NCBI RefSeq assembly: GCF_023074055.1
Contig: NZ_JADPKR010000045.1
Location: forward strand, 62,001-126,000
Length of the DNA stretch: 64,000 nucleotides
Source of the DNA: Bradyrhizobium sp. 141
GTDB taxonomy: Bacteria > Pseudomonadota > Alphaproteobacteria > Rhizobiales > Xanthobacteraceae
Direction of reading: 5' to 3'
Shown here: positions 49,174 to 56,676 of the stretch, piece by piece
Position numbering within the stretch: the first letter of the stretch is position 1
Layout: each line of letters starts with the position of its first letter
Position numbers and translations under genes: made by a program
The notes under the pieces: generated by a model
Databases searched by the model: none
Seen by the model: only the letters and a program-made list of their open reading frames with translations
Told to the model about the DNA's origin: nothing

Positions 49174-49872
49174 TCAGTTCAGTGCTGTAATTCGCATGGT
49201 ATTCCCCTGCAGCCAGGCCTGCGCCGGCTTGCCGCGCAAGGCGGCGTCGATGTCGTCCGCAGTCTGGTAAAAGCCATCGATCGCAAGCAGTTCGGCCTCG
49301 ATCTTCTGGCAATAGATGCGTGCGCTGGTGTGACCGTTCACGCCCGCCATGGCGCGGCCGCGCAGCGCGCCGTAGATGTGGATGGAGCCGCCGGCAACGA
49401 CCTCCGCACCGGAGCCGACCGAGCCCAAAATGGTGACGTCGCCTTCCGGGAAGATCACGGTCTGGCCCGAGCGCACGGGGCTATCGAGCAGCAGTGAGGT
49501 CGGCTTTGCCTCGGTCTTCGCCTCGGCCTTCTTGGGCGCGCTCGGCTCGACCACGCAGCTCCGCCCGCCCGAGAGCAGCGGCGGCATGGACGGCGTCAGC
49601 CGGCCCTCCTCCACGCCTTCGATCCCGAGCACGCGAATGTTTCGGTCCTGAAGGCTGGTGAGCAGATGGCCGATGCCGGACTGGCTGAGATCGACCGAAG
49701 ACAGGTCGATCACCACGGGCCGGCCGGCAAAGAAGCCCGGCGAACGCGCGATGGTGGCGTCGATCTCGTGCAGCCAGTCCTGGACCGGAACCGTCGGCGT
49801 GAACACGAAGGCCACGTAGGAGCGCCCGCGCAGGCGCACCATTTGGCGTTGAGGTTTTGCTGCAGCCTCCAT
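49174..49872 (-). CDS. minC: septum site-determining protein MinC
   Basis: A 232-residue inhibitor of FtsZ polymerisation. The N-terminal domain (~10-105; FVFTPTVPVQDWLHEIDATI and PVVIDLSSVDLSQSGIGHLL) binds FtsZ. After a Lys/Ala/Pro linker, the C-terminal beta-helix includes VRSGQTVIFPEGDVTILGSV, GSGAEVVAGGSIHIYGALRG, RAMAGVNGHTSARIYCQKIE and ELLAIDGFYQTADD. That domain dimerises and binds MinD. First gene of minCDE; normal length. Confidence 0.95.
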   Translation of the reverse strand: MEAAAKPQRQMVRLRGRSYVAFVFTPTVPVQDWLHEIDATIARSPGFFAGRPVVIDLSSVDLSQSGIGHLLTSLQDRNIRVLGIEGVEEGRLTPSMPPLLSGGRSCVVEPSAPKKAEAKTEAKPTSLLLDSPVRSGQTVIFPEGDVTILGSVGSGAEVVAGGSIHIYGALRGRAMAGVNGHTSARIYCQKIEAELLAIDGFYQTADDIDAALRGKPAQAWLQGNTMRITALN

Positions 49873-49984
49873 GGCGGCCGACTCGTTCCCTGTTATTGAA
49901 TGGTTAACGATGCGGCGGATATGGTTAACGGCTGGTTAATTTCTCCGTGGAGATACGCGGGGGATGGGTTGCGGGGGCCGCTCG

Positions 49985-50070
49985 CGTGTCCCGGACGCGC
50001 TGCAACGCGCGAGCGTTGCCGCGCAGAGCAGCGCACCGTCGAAGAGACGCTGCGCTGCGTCCGGGGCACG
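49985..50070. repeat. palindromic repeat, GTCCCGGACGCG family, second copy
   Basis: CGTGTCCCGGACGCGCTGC (49985-50003) pairs with GCGCTGCGTCCGGGGCACG (50052-50070), with a few mismatches; a relative of 964-1092. Confidence 0.7.
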
Positions 50071-50106
50071 AGCAGAGCGTGTGGCGGGCGCACGCTCTCT
50101 CCACCC

Positions 50107-50193
50107 CGTCATTGCGAGGAGCCCTTGCGACGAAGCAATCCAGAATCTCGCCTCAGAAAGATTCTGGATTGCTTCGCTGCGCTGGCAATGACG
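50107..50193. repeat. palindromic repeat, CGTCATTGCGAGGAG family
   Basis: CGTCATTGCGAGGAGCCCTT plus GCGACGAAGCAATCCAGAAT pairs with ATTCTGGATTGCTTCGCTGC and GCTGGCAATGACG. It is an 87 bp hairpin between minC and the ABC binding-protein gene. Confidence 0.78.
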
Positions 50194-50214
50194 GAGGATG
50201 GAGAAAGCCCTCTC

Positions 50215-51222
50215 CTACTTCTTCACCTTGCTCGCATCCATCTTGATATCAGGATCCAGCATCTTCGTCGTGAACGCCGTCGTCACGTCAAACGGCTTCT
50301 CCATGCCGAGATAGGTGTGGACCAGCTCGTAGTCCTTCTTCATCCGCTCGCCGTCGATCCAGCCGAGACCCTTGGTGGTGGTGAACTCGTCCGTCATCAG
50401 GAATTTGATGCGCTCCCACTGGCGCTCCTGGTTCGCCTTGTCGAGGCCGGAGACCTGATCGAGCAACGCCTTCAGGCACGGCGTGGCGTCGGCGACGCAG
50501 GCCGCAAAGGCCTTCTGCGTAACGCGCACGAAGTCTTCGACGACCTTCGGATTCTTCTGCAGGTAAGCGCCGTTGACGATCAGCGAATTGCCGTAGGGGT
50601 TGAGTCCGATGTCCTTCCAGTTGACGTAGCCGAGATCGGGCCCGAACTCGATCACCTTCAGGTCATGCTCATTGTAGAAGTCGCTGATGATGTCGACGGT
50701 ATGACTCTTCAGTGCCGCGATCTTCGCCGTCGGCCCGACATTGACGAAACCGACGGAGTCGGGCGCAAGCCCTGCGGCCTTGGCGAAGGCCGGCCACATC
50801 ACGCGCGAGGCATCGCCGGGCGGATTGCCAATCTTGTGGCCGGCAAAATCCTTCACCCCGTTCACGCCGTGGCTCTTCAGCCAGTAGAAGGTCTGGCCGG
50901 TATTGGCATAGACGCTCATCACGGCAACCGTGTCGGCGCCCTTGCTCTTGGCCACCAGCATGGTGGCGAGATCGGCGACGCCGAACGGCGAGCCGCCGGA
51001 GCCGACCTTGGCGGCGGAGACCCCGGAGCCCTTGCCGGTCTCGATCGTGAGGTCGATCCCCGCCTTCTCGTACCAGCCCTGCGCCTTGGCGAAATAATAC
51101 GGCGAGTGGTCGGCCGTCGGCGTCCAGTTCAGGATCAGATTGACCGCCTCCCCCGCGCTCGCCGGCACACCGAGCATCAGGGTCAAGACCAGGGCCGAGC
51201 CCGCCGCCTGCAAACGCTTCAT
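50215..51222 (-). CDS. ABC transporter substrate-binding protein, NMT1/THI5 type
   Basis: A 335-residue periplasmic protein; GAGGAGA lies 6 bp before ATG 51222. Signal peptide MKRLQAAGSALVLTLMLGVP cleaved at ASAGE. The mature protein shows NLILNWTPTADHSPYYFAKA, QGWYEKAGIDLTIETGKGSG and SHTVDIISDFYNEHDLKVIE, the pattern of NMT1/THI5 proteins that bind hydroxymethylpyrimidine or related heterocycles. Its permease (52054) and ATPase (55755) are encoded across the divergent TetR gene, so this is one system. The exact ligand is not shown by sequence. Confidence 0.85.
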   Translation of the reverse strand: MKRLQAAGSALVLTLMLGVPASAGEAVNLILNWTPTADHSPYYFAKAQGWYEKAGIDLTIETGKGSGVSAAKVGSGGSPFGVADLATMLVAKSKGADTVAVMSVYANTGQTFYWLKSHGVNGVKDFAGHKIGNPPGDASRVMWPAFAKAAGLAPDSVGFVNVGPTAKIAALKSHTVDIISDFYNEHDLKVIEFGPDLGYVNWKDIGLNPYGNSLIVNGAYLQKNPKVVEDFVRVTQKAFAACVADATPCLKALLDQVSGLDKANQERQWERIKFLMTDEFTTTKGLGWIDGERMKKDYELVHTYLGMEKPFDVTTAFTTKMLDPDIKMDASKVKK

Positions 51223-51304
51223 CGCATCTCTCCTCATGCCAGCGACCCGGCTTGTCGCTCTTCCCTTGTGAGGATACCAATGCAACAAGTCCGCCCTCAA
51301 CTTG

Positions 51305-51320
51305 TCAACTGTTTGGTTGG
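51305..51320. promoter_or_regulatory. TetR operator candidate, imperfect copy
   Basis: TCAACTGTTTGGTTGG matches 12 of 16 positions of the perfect palindrome at 51971-51986. It directly precedes the TetR ATG and lies 83 bp from the binding-protein start, suiting control of both divergent genes. Confidence 0.5.
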
Positions 51321-51322
51321 AA

Positions 51323-51970
51323 ATGCCCGCAAATCGATCTGGCGACACCGTGCCACAGCGCCGCGATCCCGTCGCCACCCGGAAGAAACTGTTGACCGCG
51401 GCGCGGCTGGAATTCGCCCGCCACGGCCTTGCGGGTGCCCGCGTCGACGAGATCGCCGAGCGCGCGGGTGTCAACAAGCAGCTCGTCTACCACTATTTCG
51501 GCGACAAGGACGCGCTCTACCTCGCGGTGCTCGAATGGGTCTATGAGGACATCCGCGAGCAGGAGCGGAAGCTCAATCTCGAAGGCCTGCCGCCGGAAAA
51601 GGCGATCCGCAGGCTGATCGAAGCCTCGTTCGACCATCTGGCCGCGAACCCCGATTTCATCGTGCTTTTGAACGACGAGAACCGCGGCGGCGCCCGCCAC
51701 GTCCGCGGCTCGACCCGGCTGGAGGCGATGCATTCCCCGCTGGTCAAGAGCGTCTCCCACATCCTCAACGAGGGGGTGCGCGCCGGCGTGTTCCGCAAGG
51801 GGATCGATCCGGTCCATCTCTATATCTCCATTGCAGGCCTCAGCTATTTCTTCTTCTCCAACACGCCGACGCTGTCGGCGATCTTCGGCAAGGACCTGTC
51901 GAGCCGCGCCCAGCGCCGCGCCCGCCGCAGGCACGTCGCCGATCTGGTGCTGCAGTCGCTCCGGCCCTAA
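51323..51970 (+). CDS. TetR family regulator, RutR-like
   Basis: A 215-residue regulator. The helix-turn-helix is LLTAARLEFARHGLAGARVD, then EIAERAGVNKQLVYHYFGDK. The C-terminal domain (AIRRLIEASFDHLAANPDFI, VLLNDENRGGARHVRGSTRL, FFFSNTPTLSAIFG) resembles RutR and related repressors that bind pyrimidines. ATG 51323 lacks a clear ribosome site since the operator-like TCAACTGTTTGGTTGG abuts it; TTG 51302 is an alternative. It sits between the two halves of an ABC transporter operon and probably represses both. Confidence 0.83.
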   Translation: MPANRSGDTVPQRRDPVATRKKLLTAARLEFARHGLAGARVDEIAERAGVNKQLVYHYFGDKDALYLAVLEWVYEDIREQERKLNLEGLPPEKAIRRLIEASFDHLAANPDFIVLLNDENRGGARHVRGSTRLEAMHSPLVKSVSHILNEGVRAGVFRKGIDPVHLYISIAGLSYFFFSNTPTLSAIFGKDLSSRAQRRARRRHVADLVLQSLRP

Positions 51971-51986
51971 TCAACCAATTGGTTGA
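51971..51986. promoter_or_regulatory. perfect 16 bp palindrome, TetR operator
   Basis: TCAACCAATTGGTTGA, fully self-complementary, begins right after the TetR stop and 68 bp upstream of the permease start. Its core ACCAnnTGGT equals the core of the known RutR site TTGACCAnnTGGTCAA. A related copy is at 51305-51320. Confidence 0.65.
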
Positions 51987-52053
51987 AACTTTCCTTGAGG
52001 ACGGCTAGGCTCGCGACCTGCGGCATCGCCGTCGCGCCAACAGGGAGCAATCG

Positions 52054-52824
52054 GTGGCAGGAGACAGGGCACGCGCCTCGCGCAGCTTCGCGATCATCCT
52101 GATCGTGCACCTCGCCGTGCTCGTGCTCTGGCAGGTCGCGGTCGATGCCTTCCACGTGCCGAAATTCATCCTGCCCTCGCCGCTCGCCACCGTGCAGACG
52201 CTGGGCACCGCGGGCTATGCCTGGAGCAGCAACACACTGGTGACGGCGGTCGAGATCCTCGGCGGCTTCGCGCTCGGCGCCTTCGTCGGCGTCGCGCTCG
52301 CGGTGATCTTCAGCTGGGCGCCGCTGCTGAGCCTCGTGCTGCTGCCACTGTTCGTGACGCTCAACATGATCCCGAAGGTCGCGCTTGGCCCCCTCTTTAT
52401 CGTCTGGTTCTCCTACGGCATCGTGCCGAACATCCTGATCGCCTTCAGCATCTGCTTCTTCCCGATCCTGCTCACCACTGCGCGCGGCCTGCGCGAGGTC
52501 GAGCCTGATCTGCTCGATCTCGTCAAATCGCTGCGCGGCTCGCGCTGGACGCTGTTCCGCAAGATCCAGCTGCCGGGATCGCTGCCTTACATCTTCTCCG
52601 GCATGAAGGTCGGCGCCATCCTGGCGGTCGCCGGCGCCATCGTCGGCGAGTTCATCGCCTCCGAGCGCGGGCTCGGCTACCTCATGATCCAGGTGCAGTC
52701 CTCGCTCGACACGCCCGCGATGGTGATGGCGGTCGTGCTGCTCACGCTGCTCGGGGTCGCTCTCTACGGACTGGTGCTCGTCCTCGAACGCATGTTCGTG
52801 GTCGGCGACGCAAGACAGACCTGA
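52054..52824 (+). CDS. ABC transporter permease
   Basis: A 256-residue permease. GTG 52054 has CAGGGAG upstream. Six predicted helices and the EAA loop (EVEPDLLDLVKSLRGSRWTL, FRKIQLPGSLPYIFSGMKVG) place it in the BPD_transp_1 / SsuC-ThiX-type family. ALGPLFIVWFSYGIVPNILI is the typical segment before that loop. It works with the ATPase at 55755 and the binding protein at 50215. First gene after the perfect TetR operator; an enzyme cassette separates it from its ATPase. Confidence 0.9.
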   Translation: MAGDRARASRSFAIILIVHLAVLVLWQVAVDAFHVPKFILPSPLATVQTLGTAGYAWSSNTLVTAVEILGGFALGAFVGVALAVIFSWAPLLSLVLLPLFVTLNMIPKVALGPLFIVWFSYGIVPNILIAFSICFFPILLTTARGLREVEPDLLDLVKSLRGSRWTLFRKIQLPGSLPYIFSGMKVGAILAVAGAIVGEFIASERGLGYLMIQVQSSLDTPAMVMAVVLLTLLGVALYGLVLVLERMFVVGDARQT

Positions 52825-52850
52825 CAACGGCAGACCTAAGGACCACATCC

Positions 52851-53888
52851 ATGCTGCTCACCCGCCAGAAGCTGCCGAAGACCATTCCTGACATCGCTGC
52901 GCTCGACGATCTGCTGTGCCGGCCGAGCCAGGCGCTGATCGACGACCTCGCCAAGGTCGACGGCGACATCATGATCCTCGGCGTCGCCGGCAAGATGGGC
53001 CCGACACTGGCAGGGCTTGCGAAGGCCGCCGCACCCGATCGCCGGATCATCGGCGTCGCCCGCTTCAGCGACGCCAGTGTGAAGGACTGGCTGCACGCGC
53101 GCGGGGTCGAAACGATCAATTGCGACCTGATGGACGAGAAGGCGATTGCGGCGCTGCCGAAAGCGCCGAATATCGTCTTCATGGCCGGCCGCAAGTTCGG
53201 TGCCGAGGGCGATCTGTCGTTGACCTGGGCGATGAACGCGCACGTGCCCGCCCTGGTGGCCCAGGCCTTCCCGTCCTCGCGCATCGTGGCGTTCTCGACC
53301 GGCTGCATCTATCCCTTCGTCCCTGTCGACGGCAAAGGCTCGACCGAGGACATGGCGCCGAATCCGCCCGGCGAATACGCGCAATCCTGCGTCGGTCGCG
53401 AGCGGATGTTCGAGTATTTCTCGCACAAGTTTTCGACGCCGGGGCGGCTGTTCCGTCTCAATTATGCGATCGACATGCGCTATGGCGTGCTGCACGACAT
53501 CGCCACAAAGGTGCTCACGGGCACGCCGATCGACGTCAGCCTGGGCCATGTCAATTTCATCTGGCAGGGCGACGCCTCGGCGCAGGCGCTGCGCTGCATC
53601 GCCCATTGCACCACGCCGACCTCGCCGATCAATGTCAGCGGCCACGAGATCCTCGCAGTGCGCGATCTCGCCCAAAAATTCGGCGCGAGGTTCGGCCGCA
53701 CGCCGGTGCTGACGGGCAAGGAGGAGCCGACGGCGTGGCTGACCGACACGTCAAAGGCGGTCGAGCTGTTCGGCCTGCCGGTCGTCGACACCGAGCAGCT
53801 GATCGCCTGGACCGCCGATTGGGTCTCCCGCGCCATGCCGAGCCTCGGCAAGCCCACCAAATACGAGGTGCGCGATGGCCGTTACTGA
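52851..53888 (+). CDS. NAD-dependent epimerase/dehydratase-like protein
   Basis: A 345-residue extended SDR-type protein. A dinucleotide motif is seen in DIMILGVAGKMGPTLAGLAK (~39-58), with GVARFS and a DLMDEK acidic motif after it. SRIVAFSTGCIYPFVPVDGK carries the catalytic Ser/Thr position. The usual YxxxK appears as GEYAQSCVGRERMFEYF, where the Lys is missing at +4, so activity may differ from standard epimerases. Located in the TetR-controlled transporter operon. Its stop lies 14 bp inside the next gene. The substrate is likely related to the imported compound. Confidence 0.78.
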   Translation: MLLTRQKLPKTIPDIAALDDLLCRPSQALIDDLAKVDGDIMILGVAGKMGPTLAGLAKAAAPDRRIIGVARFSDASVKDWLHARGVETINCDLMDEKAIAALPKAPNIVFMAGRKFGAEGDLSLTWAMNAHVPALVAQAFPSSRIVAFSTGCIYPFVPVDGKGSTEDMAPNPPGEYAQSCVGRERMFEYFSHKFSTPGRLFRLNYAIDMRYGVLHDIATKVLTGTPIDVSLGHVNFIWQGDASAQALRCIAHCTTPTSPINVSGHEILAVRDLAQKFGARFGRTPVLTGKEEPTAWLTDTSKAVELFGLPVVDTEQLIAWTADWVSRAMPSLGKPTKYEVRDGRY

Positions 53889-54696
53889 CGCCCCGCCTAT
53901 CCTCAAGCTCGGCGTCGACGACGCGCTGGCCGGGCTGGTGCTGTCGACGGAGGCGCACTGGAATCAGACCGAGGACGATTGGCGCGTCTTCCTGCGTGAA
54001 GGCGTGGTGTTCGGCATTCGTGACGGTGCGAGACTTGTCGCGACCGCAGCCCTGCTGCCCTATTCCGGCAACAACGCCTGGATCAGCATGGTGCTGGTAT
54101 CAGGCACGCATCGCCGCCGGGGCCTGGCAACGCGTCTCGTCGATGCCTGCCTGGAAACCGCGCGTAAGAACGGCCTGACGAGCTGGCTCGACGCCACGCC
54201 AGACGGCGCTGCCGTCTACGGCCCATTGGGGTTCACGCCGACGCTGCAATTGCGCCGCCTGAAGCTGTTAAAGCCTGCGCGCGCCGAAGCACCGCCATCG
54301 TCATCCGCAACGCTCGATGCGCTTCGCACGCGGGACCGGCGGGCCACCGGTTTCGACCGGACCGCCCTCCTCTCCGCCTTCGCACAGCGCTACGGCTCGC
54401 GCATCGTCGCCGCGAACGGCGCCATCGCGCTGGTTCGCGACGGCAGAACCGCCCGTCATATCGGCCCGTTGTTTGCCGACGATACCGCGGCAGCTCTGGC
54501 CTTGGTTGCCGCGATCGTGCGCTCCGAGACCAGCCCGCTCCTGCTCGACGCCGTCGCCTCGCAAGGCGCGTTCCTGGAAGGCTTGACCGCCTCCAGCTGG
54601 ACCATCGAACGCCCGTTCCAGCGCATGCGGTTCGGGCCCGCCACCGTCACGGGTGAGGAAATGCCATTCGCCGTCGCCGGCCCCGAATTCGGATAG
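53875..54696 (+). CDS. GNAT family N-acetyltransferase
   Basis: A 273-residue protein. Residues ~15-125 form a GNAT domain with the acetyl-CoA loop SMVLVSGTHRRRGLATRLVD (V-x-x-x-R-x-x-G-x-A) and LDATPDGAAVYGPLGFTPT. A C-terminal ~130-residue extension (GSRIVAANGAIALVRDGRTA, HIGPLFADDTAAALALVAAI) resembles a second degenerate GNAT domain. It overlaps the epimerase gene by 14 bp, so the two are translationally coupled. The role is presumably acetylation of an operon intermediate; the substrate is unknown. Confidence 0.82.
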   Translation: MAVTDAPPILKLGVDDALAGLVLSTEAHWNQTEDDWRVFLREGVVFGIRDGARLVATAALLPYSGNNAWISMVLVSGTHRRRGLATRLVDACLETARKNGLTSWLDATPDGAAVYGPLGFTPTLQLRRLKLLKPARAEAPPSSSATLDALRTRDRRATGFDRTALLSAFAQRYGSRIVAANGAIALVRDGRTARHIGPLFADDTAAALALVAAIVRSETSPLLLDAVASQGAFLEGLTASSWTIERPFQRMRFGPATVTGEEMPFAVAGPEFG

Positions 54697-54702
54697 GACA
54701 TC

Positions 54703-55758
54703 ATGCACCACAGCCAGATCAACAGCGATATCCGCAAGCTGATCGCCGACGGCACCGTGCTGCCGGCGCATCCCCTCGCCCTCACCGCCGCGCGCCAGCT
54801 CGACAAGTCGCATCAACGCGCGCTGACGCGCTATTACATCGACGCAGGCTCAGGCGGCCTTGCGGTCGGCGTGCACACCACCCAGTTCGCCATCCGCGAC
54901 GTCGGCCTCTACCGCCCCGTGCTCGAGCTCGCCGCCGAGACAGCAGCACACTGGACCAAGCGTCCGCTGGCAATGGTCGCAGGCCTTGCCGGCCCAACCA
55001 GCCAGGCAACCGCGGAAGCCCGCACCGCGCGCGACATCGGCTATCACGCCGGGCTGCTCAGCCTTGCCGCGATGAAGAGCGCGACCGAGGACGAGATCAT
55101 CGCCCACTGCACGGCGGTGGCCGCCGAAATCCCGCTGATCGGCTTCTATCTTCAGCCGGCCGTCGGCGGTGTCATCCTGTCGAGCCGCTTCTGGCAGCGC
55201 TTTGCCTCGATCGACAATGTCATTGCGATCAAGATCGCGCCGTTCAACCGTTATCGGACCCTCGACGTGCTGCGCGGTGTCGCGGCGGCCGGCGCACTCG
55301 ACCGCGTCGCGCTGTACACCGGCAATGACGATCACATCCTGCTCGACCTGATGCTGCCGTTCGACCTGCGCGATAAGGGCGTCACCACGCGGACTTATTT
55401 CAAAGGCGGCCTGCTCGGCCATTGGTCGATTTGGACCGCGAGTGCGATAAAACAGTTCGAGCGCTGCAAGGCGGCCCGGCACAAGGACAGCGTGCCTGCG
55501 GACCTGCTCGCACTCGATGCCCGCGTCACCGACTGCAACAGTGCGTTCTTCGACGTCGCCAACAATTTTCACGGCTGCATCGCCGGCTGTCACGAGGTGC
55601 TGCGGCGCCAGGGCCTGATGCAGGGCCTGTGGTGCCTCGATCCGAACGAGGGCCTCAGCCCTGGCCAGAAGGAGGAGATCGATCGCGTCACGCGCGAGCA
55701 CGCCGACCTCAGCGACGATGCCTTCGTCGCCGCAAACCTGCACAAATGGCTGGCATGA
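54703..55758 (+). CDS. dihydrodipicolinate synthase family (class I aldolase) protein
   Basis: A 351-residue TIM-barrel lyase. Lys177 in DNVIAIKIAPFNRYR is the expected Schiff-base lysine, and Tyr149 in GFYLQPAVGG sits at the catalytic Tyr position. SGGLAVGVHTTQFAIR matches the substrate-loop region where DapA has a GTTGE-like motif, here altered, so it is not a lysine-biosynthesis DapA. It is longer than DapA (~290). It probably performs an aldol cleavage or condensation on a keto-acid derived from the imported compound. Only 6 bp from the GNAT gene, and overlaps the ATPase gene as ATGA. Confidence 0.82.
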   Translation: MHHSQINSDIRKLIADGTVLPAHPLALTAARQLDKSHQRALTRYYIDAGSGGLAVGVHTTQFAIRDVGLYRPVLELAAETAAHWTKRPLAMVAGLAGPTSQATAEARTARDIGYHAGLLSLAAMKSATEDEIIAHCTAVAAEIPLIGFYLQPAVGGVILSSRFWQRFASIDNVIAIKIAPFNRYRTLDVLRGVAAAGALDRVALYTGNDDHILLDLMLPFDLRDKGVTTRTYFKGGLLGHWSIWTASAIKQFERCKAARHKDSVPADLLALDARVTDCNSAFFDVANNFHGCIAGCHEVLRRQGLMQGLWCLDPNEGLSPGQKEEIDRVTREHADLSDDAFVAANLHKWLA

Positions 55759-56528
55759 GCTCGGCCCCTTTCATCAGCCTGCAAGGCGTCCGCAAGGTCT
55801 ATCGCAGCGGCGGCGCCGAATTCCTGGCGGTGTCCGACGTCACCATGGACGTGCAGGAAGGTGAGCTGGTCTCGCTGGTCGGCCCGTCCGGCTGCGGCAA
55901 GACCACGGTGATGAAGATTTTGGCCGGCCTGCATGGTGCCGACGGCGGTACTGTGAAGATCGGCAATGCCAACAGCCCGTTCGATCCGACCCGCGACATC
56001 GGCATGGTGTTCCAGCAGGCACTGCTGCTGAAATGGCGCACGATCCTGGACAACGTGCTGCTGCCGGCCGAAATCGTTGGCCTGCCGATGAAGGCCGCGC
56101 GCGATCGGGCGCGCGATCTGCTCAATCTGGTCGGGCTCGCCGGCTATGAGCAGAAATATCCGCAGCAACTGTCCGGCGGCATGCAGCAGCGCACCGCGAT
56201 CGCCCGCGCCTTCATTCACGATCCCAAGCTGATCCTGATGGACGAGCCGTTCGGCGCGCTGGATGCGCTGACGCGCGAGCAGATGAATCTGGAGATGCTG
56301 CGGATCTGGCGCGAGAGCGGCAAGACCATCATCTTTGTCACCCACTCGATCCAGGAAGCCGTGTTCCTGTCCTCGCATTGTGCGGTGCTGACCGCGGGCC
56401 CGGCGAAGATGGCCGACTACTTCCCGATCGACCTGCCCTTCCCGCGCGATCTTCCGCTGAAGACCACCGACGCATTCGGTGCCTATGCAAGGCGGATTTA
56501 TGCGAAGCTGGGGCTGGGCGCAGCGTAA
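55755..56528 (+). CDS. ABC transporter ATP-binding protein
   Basis: A 257-residue ATPase. Walker A is VGPSGCGKTTVMKI, the Q-loop is MVFQQALLLKWRT, the signature is LSGGMQQRTAIA, Walker B is LILMDEPFGALDALTR, and the H-loop is FVTHSIQEAV. The start ATG 55755 overlaps the previous stop. The sequence is of the SsuB/TauB/ThiZ type, fitting the permease at 52054. Last gene of the operon. A palindromic repeat follows. Confidence 0.93.
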   Translation: MSSAPFISLQGVRKVYRSGGAEFLAVSDVTMDVQEGELVSLVGPSGCGKTTVMKILAGLHGADGGTVKIGNANSPFDPTRDIGMVFQQALLLKWRTILDNVLLPAEIVGLPMKAARDRARDLLNLVGLAGYEQKYPQQLSGGMQQRTAIARAFIHDPKLILMDEPFGALDALTREQMNLEMLRIWRESGKTIIFVTHSIQEAVFLSSHCAVLTAGPAKMADYFPIDLPFPRDLPLKTTDAFGAYARRIYAKLGLGAA

Positions 56529-56545
56529 GACGCTTGCTCGGAGCC

Positions 56546-56636
56546 CGTAGGGTGGGCAAAGCGCAAGCGTGCCCACCATTGCCAGTGAAGCGAGAGAACG
56601 TGGGCACGGCGCAAATGCGCCTTTGCCCACCCTACG
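56546..56636. repeat. palindromic repeat, CGTAGGGTGGGCAAAGCG family
   Basis: CGTAGGGTGGGCAAAGCGCA and AGCGTGCCCA (56546-56575) pair with TGGGCACGGCGCAAATGCGC plus CTTTGCCCACCCTACG (56601-56636). It is a 91 bp hairpin of a repeat family common in Bradyrhizobium; it may also terminate the ABC operon. Confidence 0.78.
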
Positions 56637-56676
56637 AGAGCCGGGCGCGGCGTGAACACCGCGCCCTCCTCTTCTT

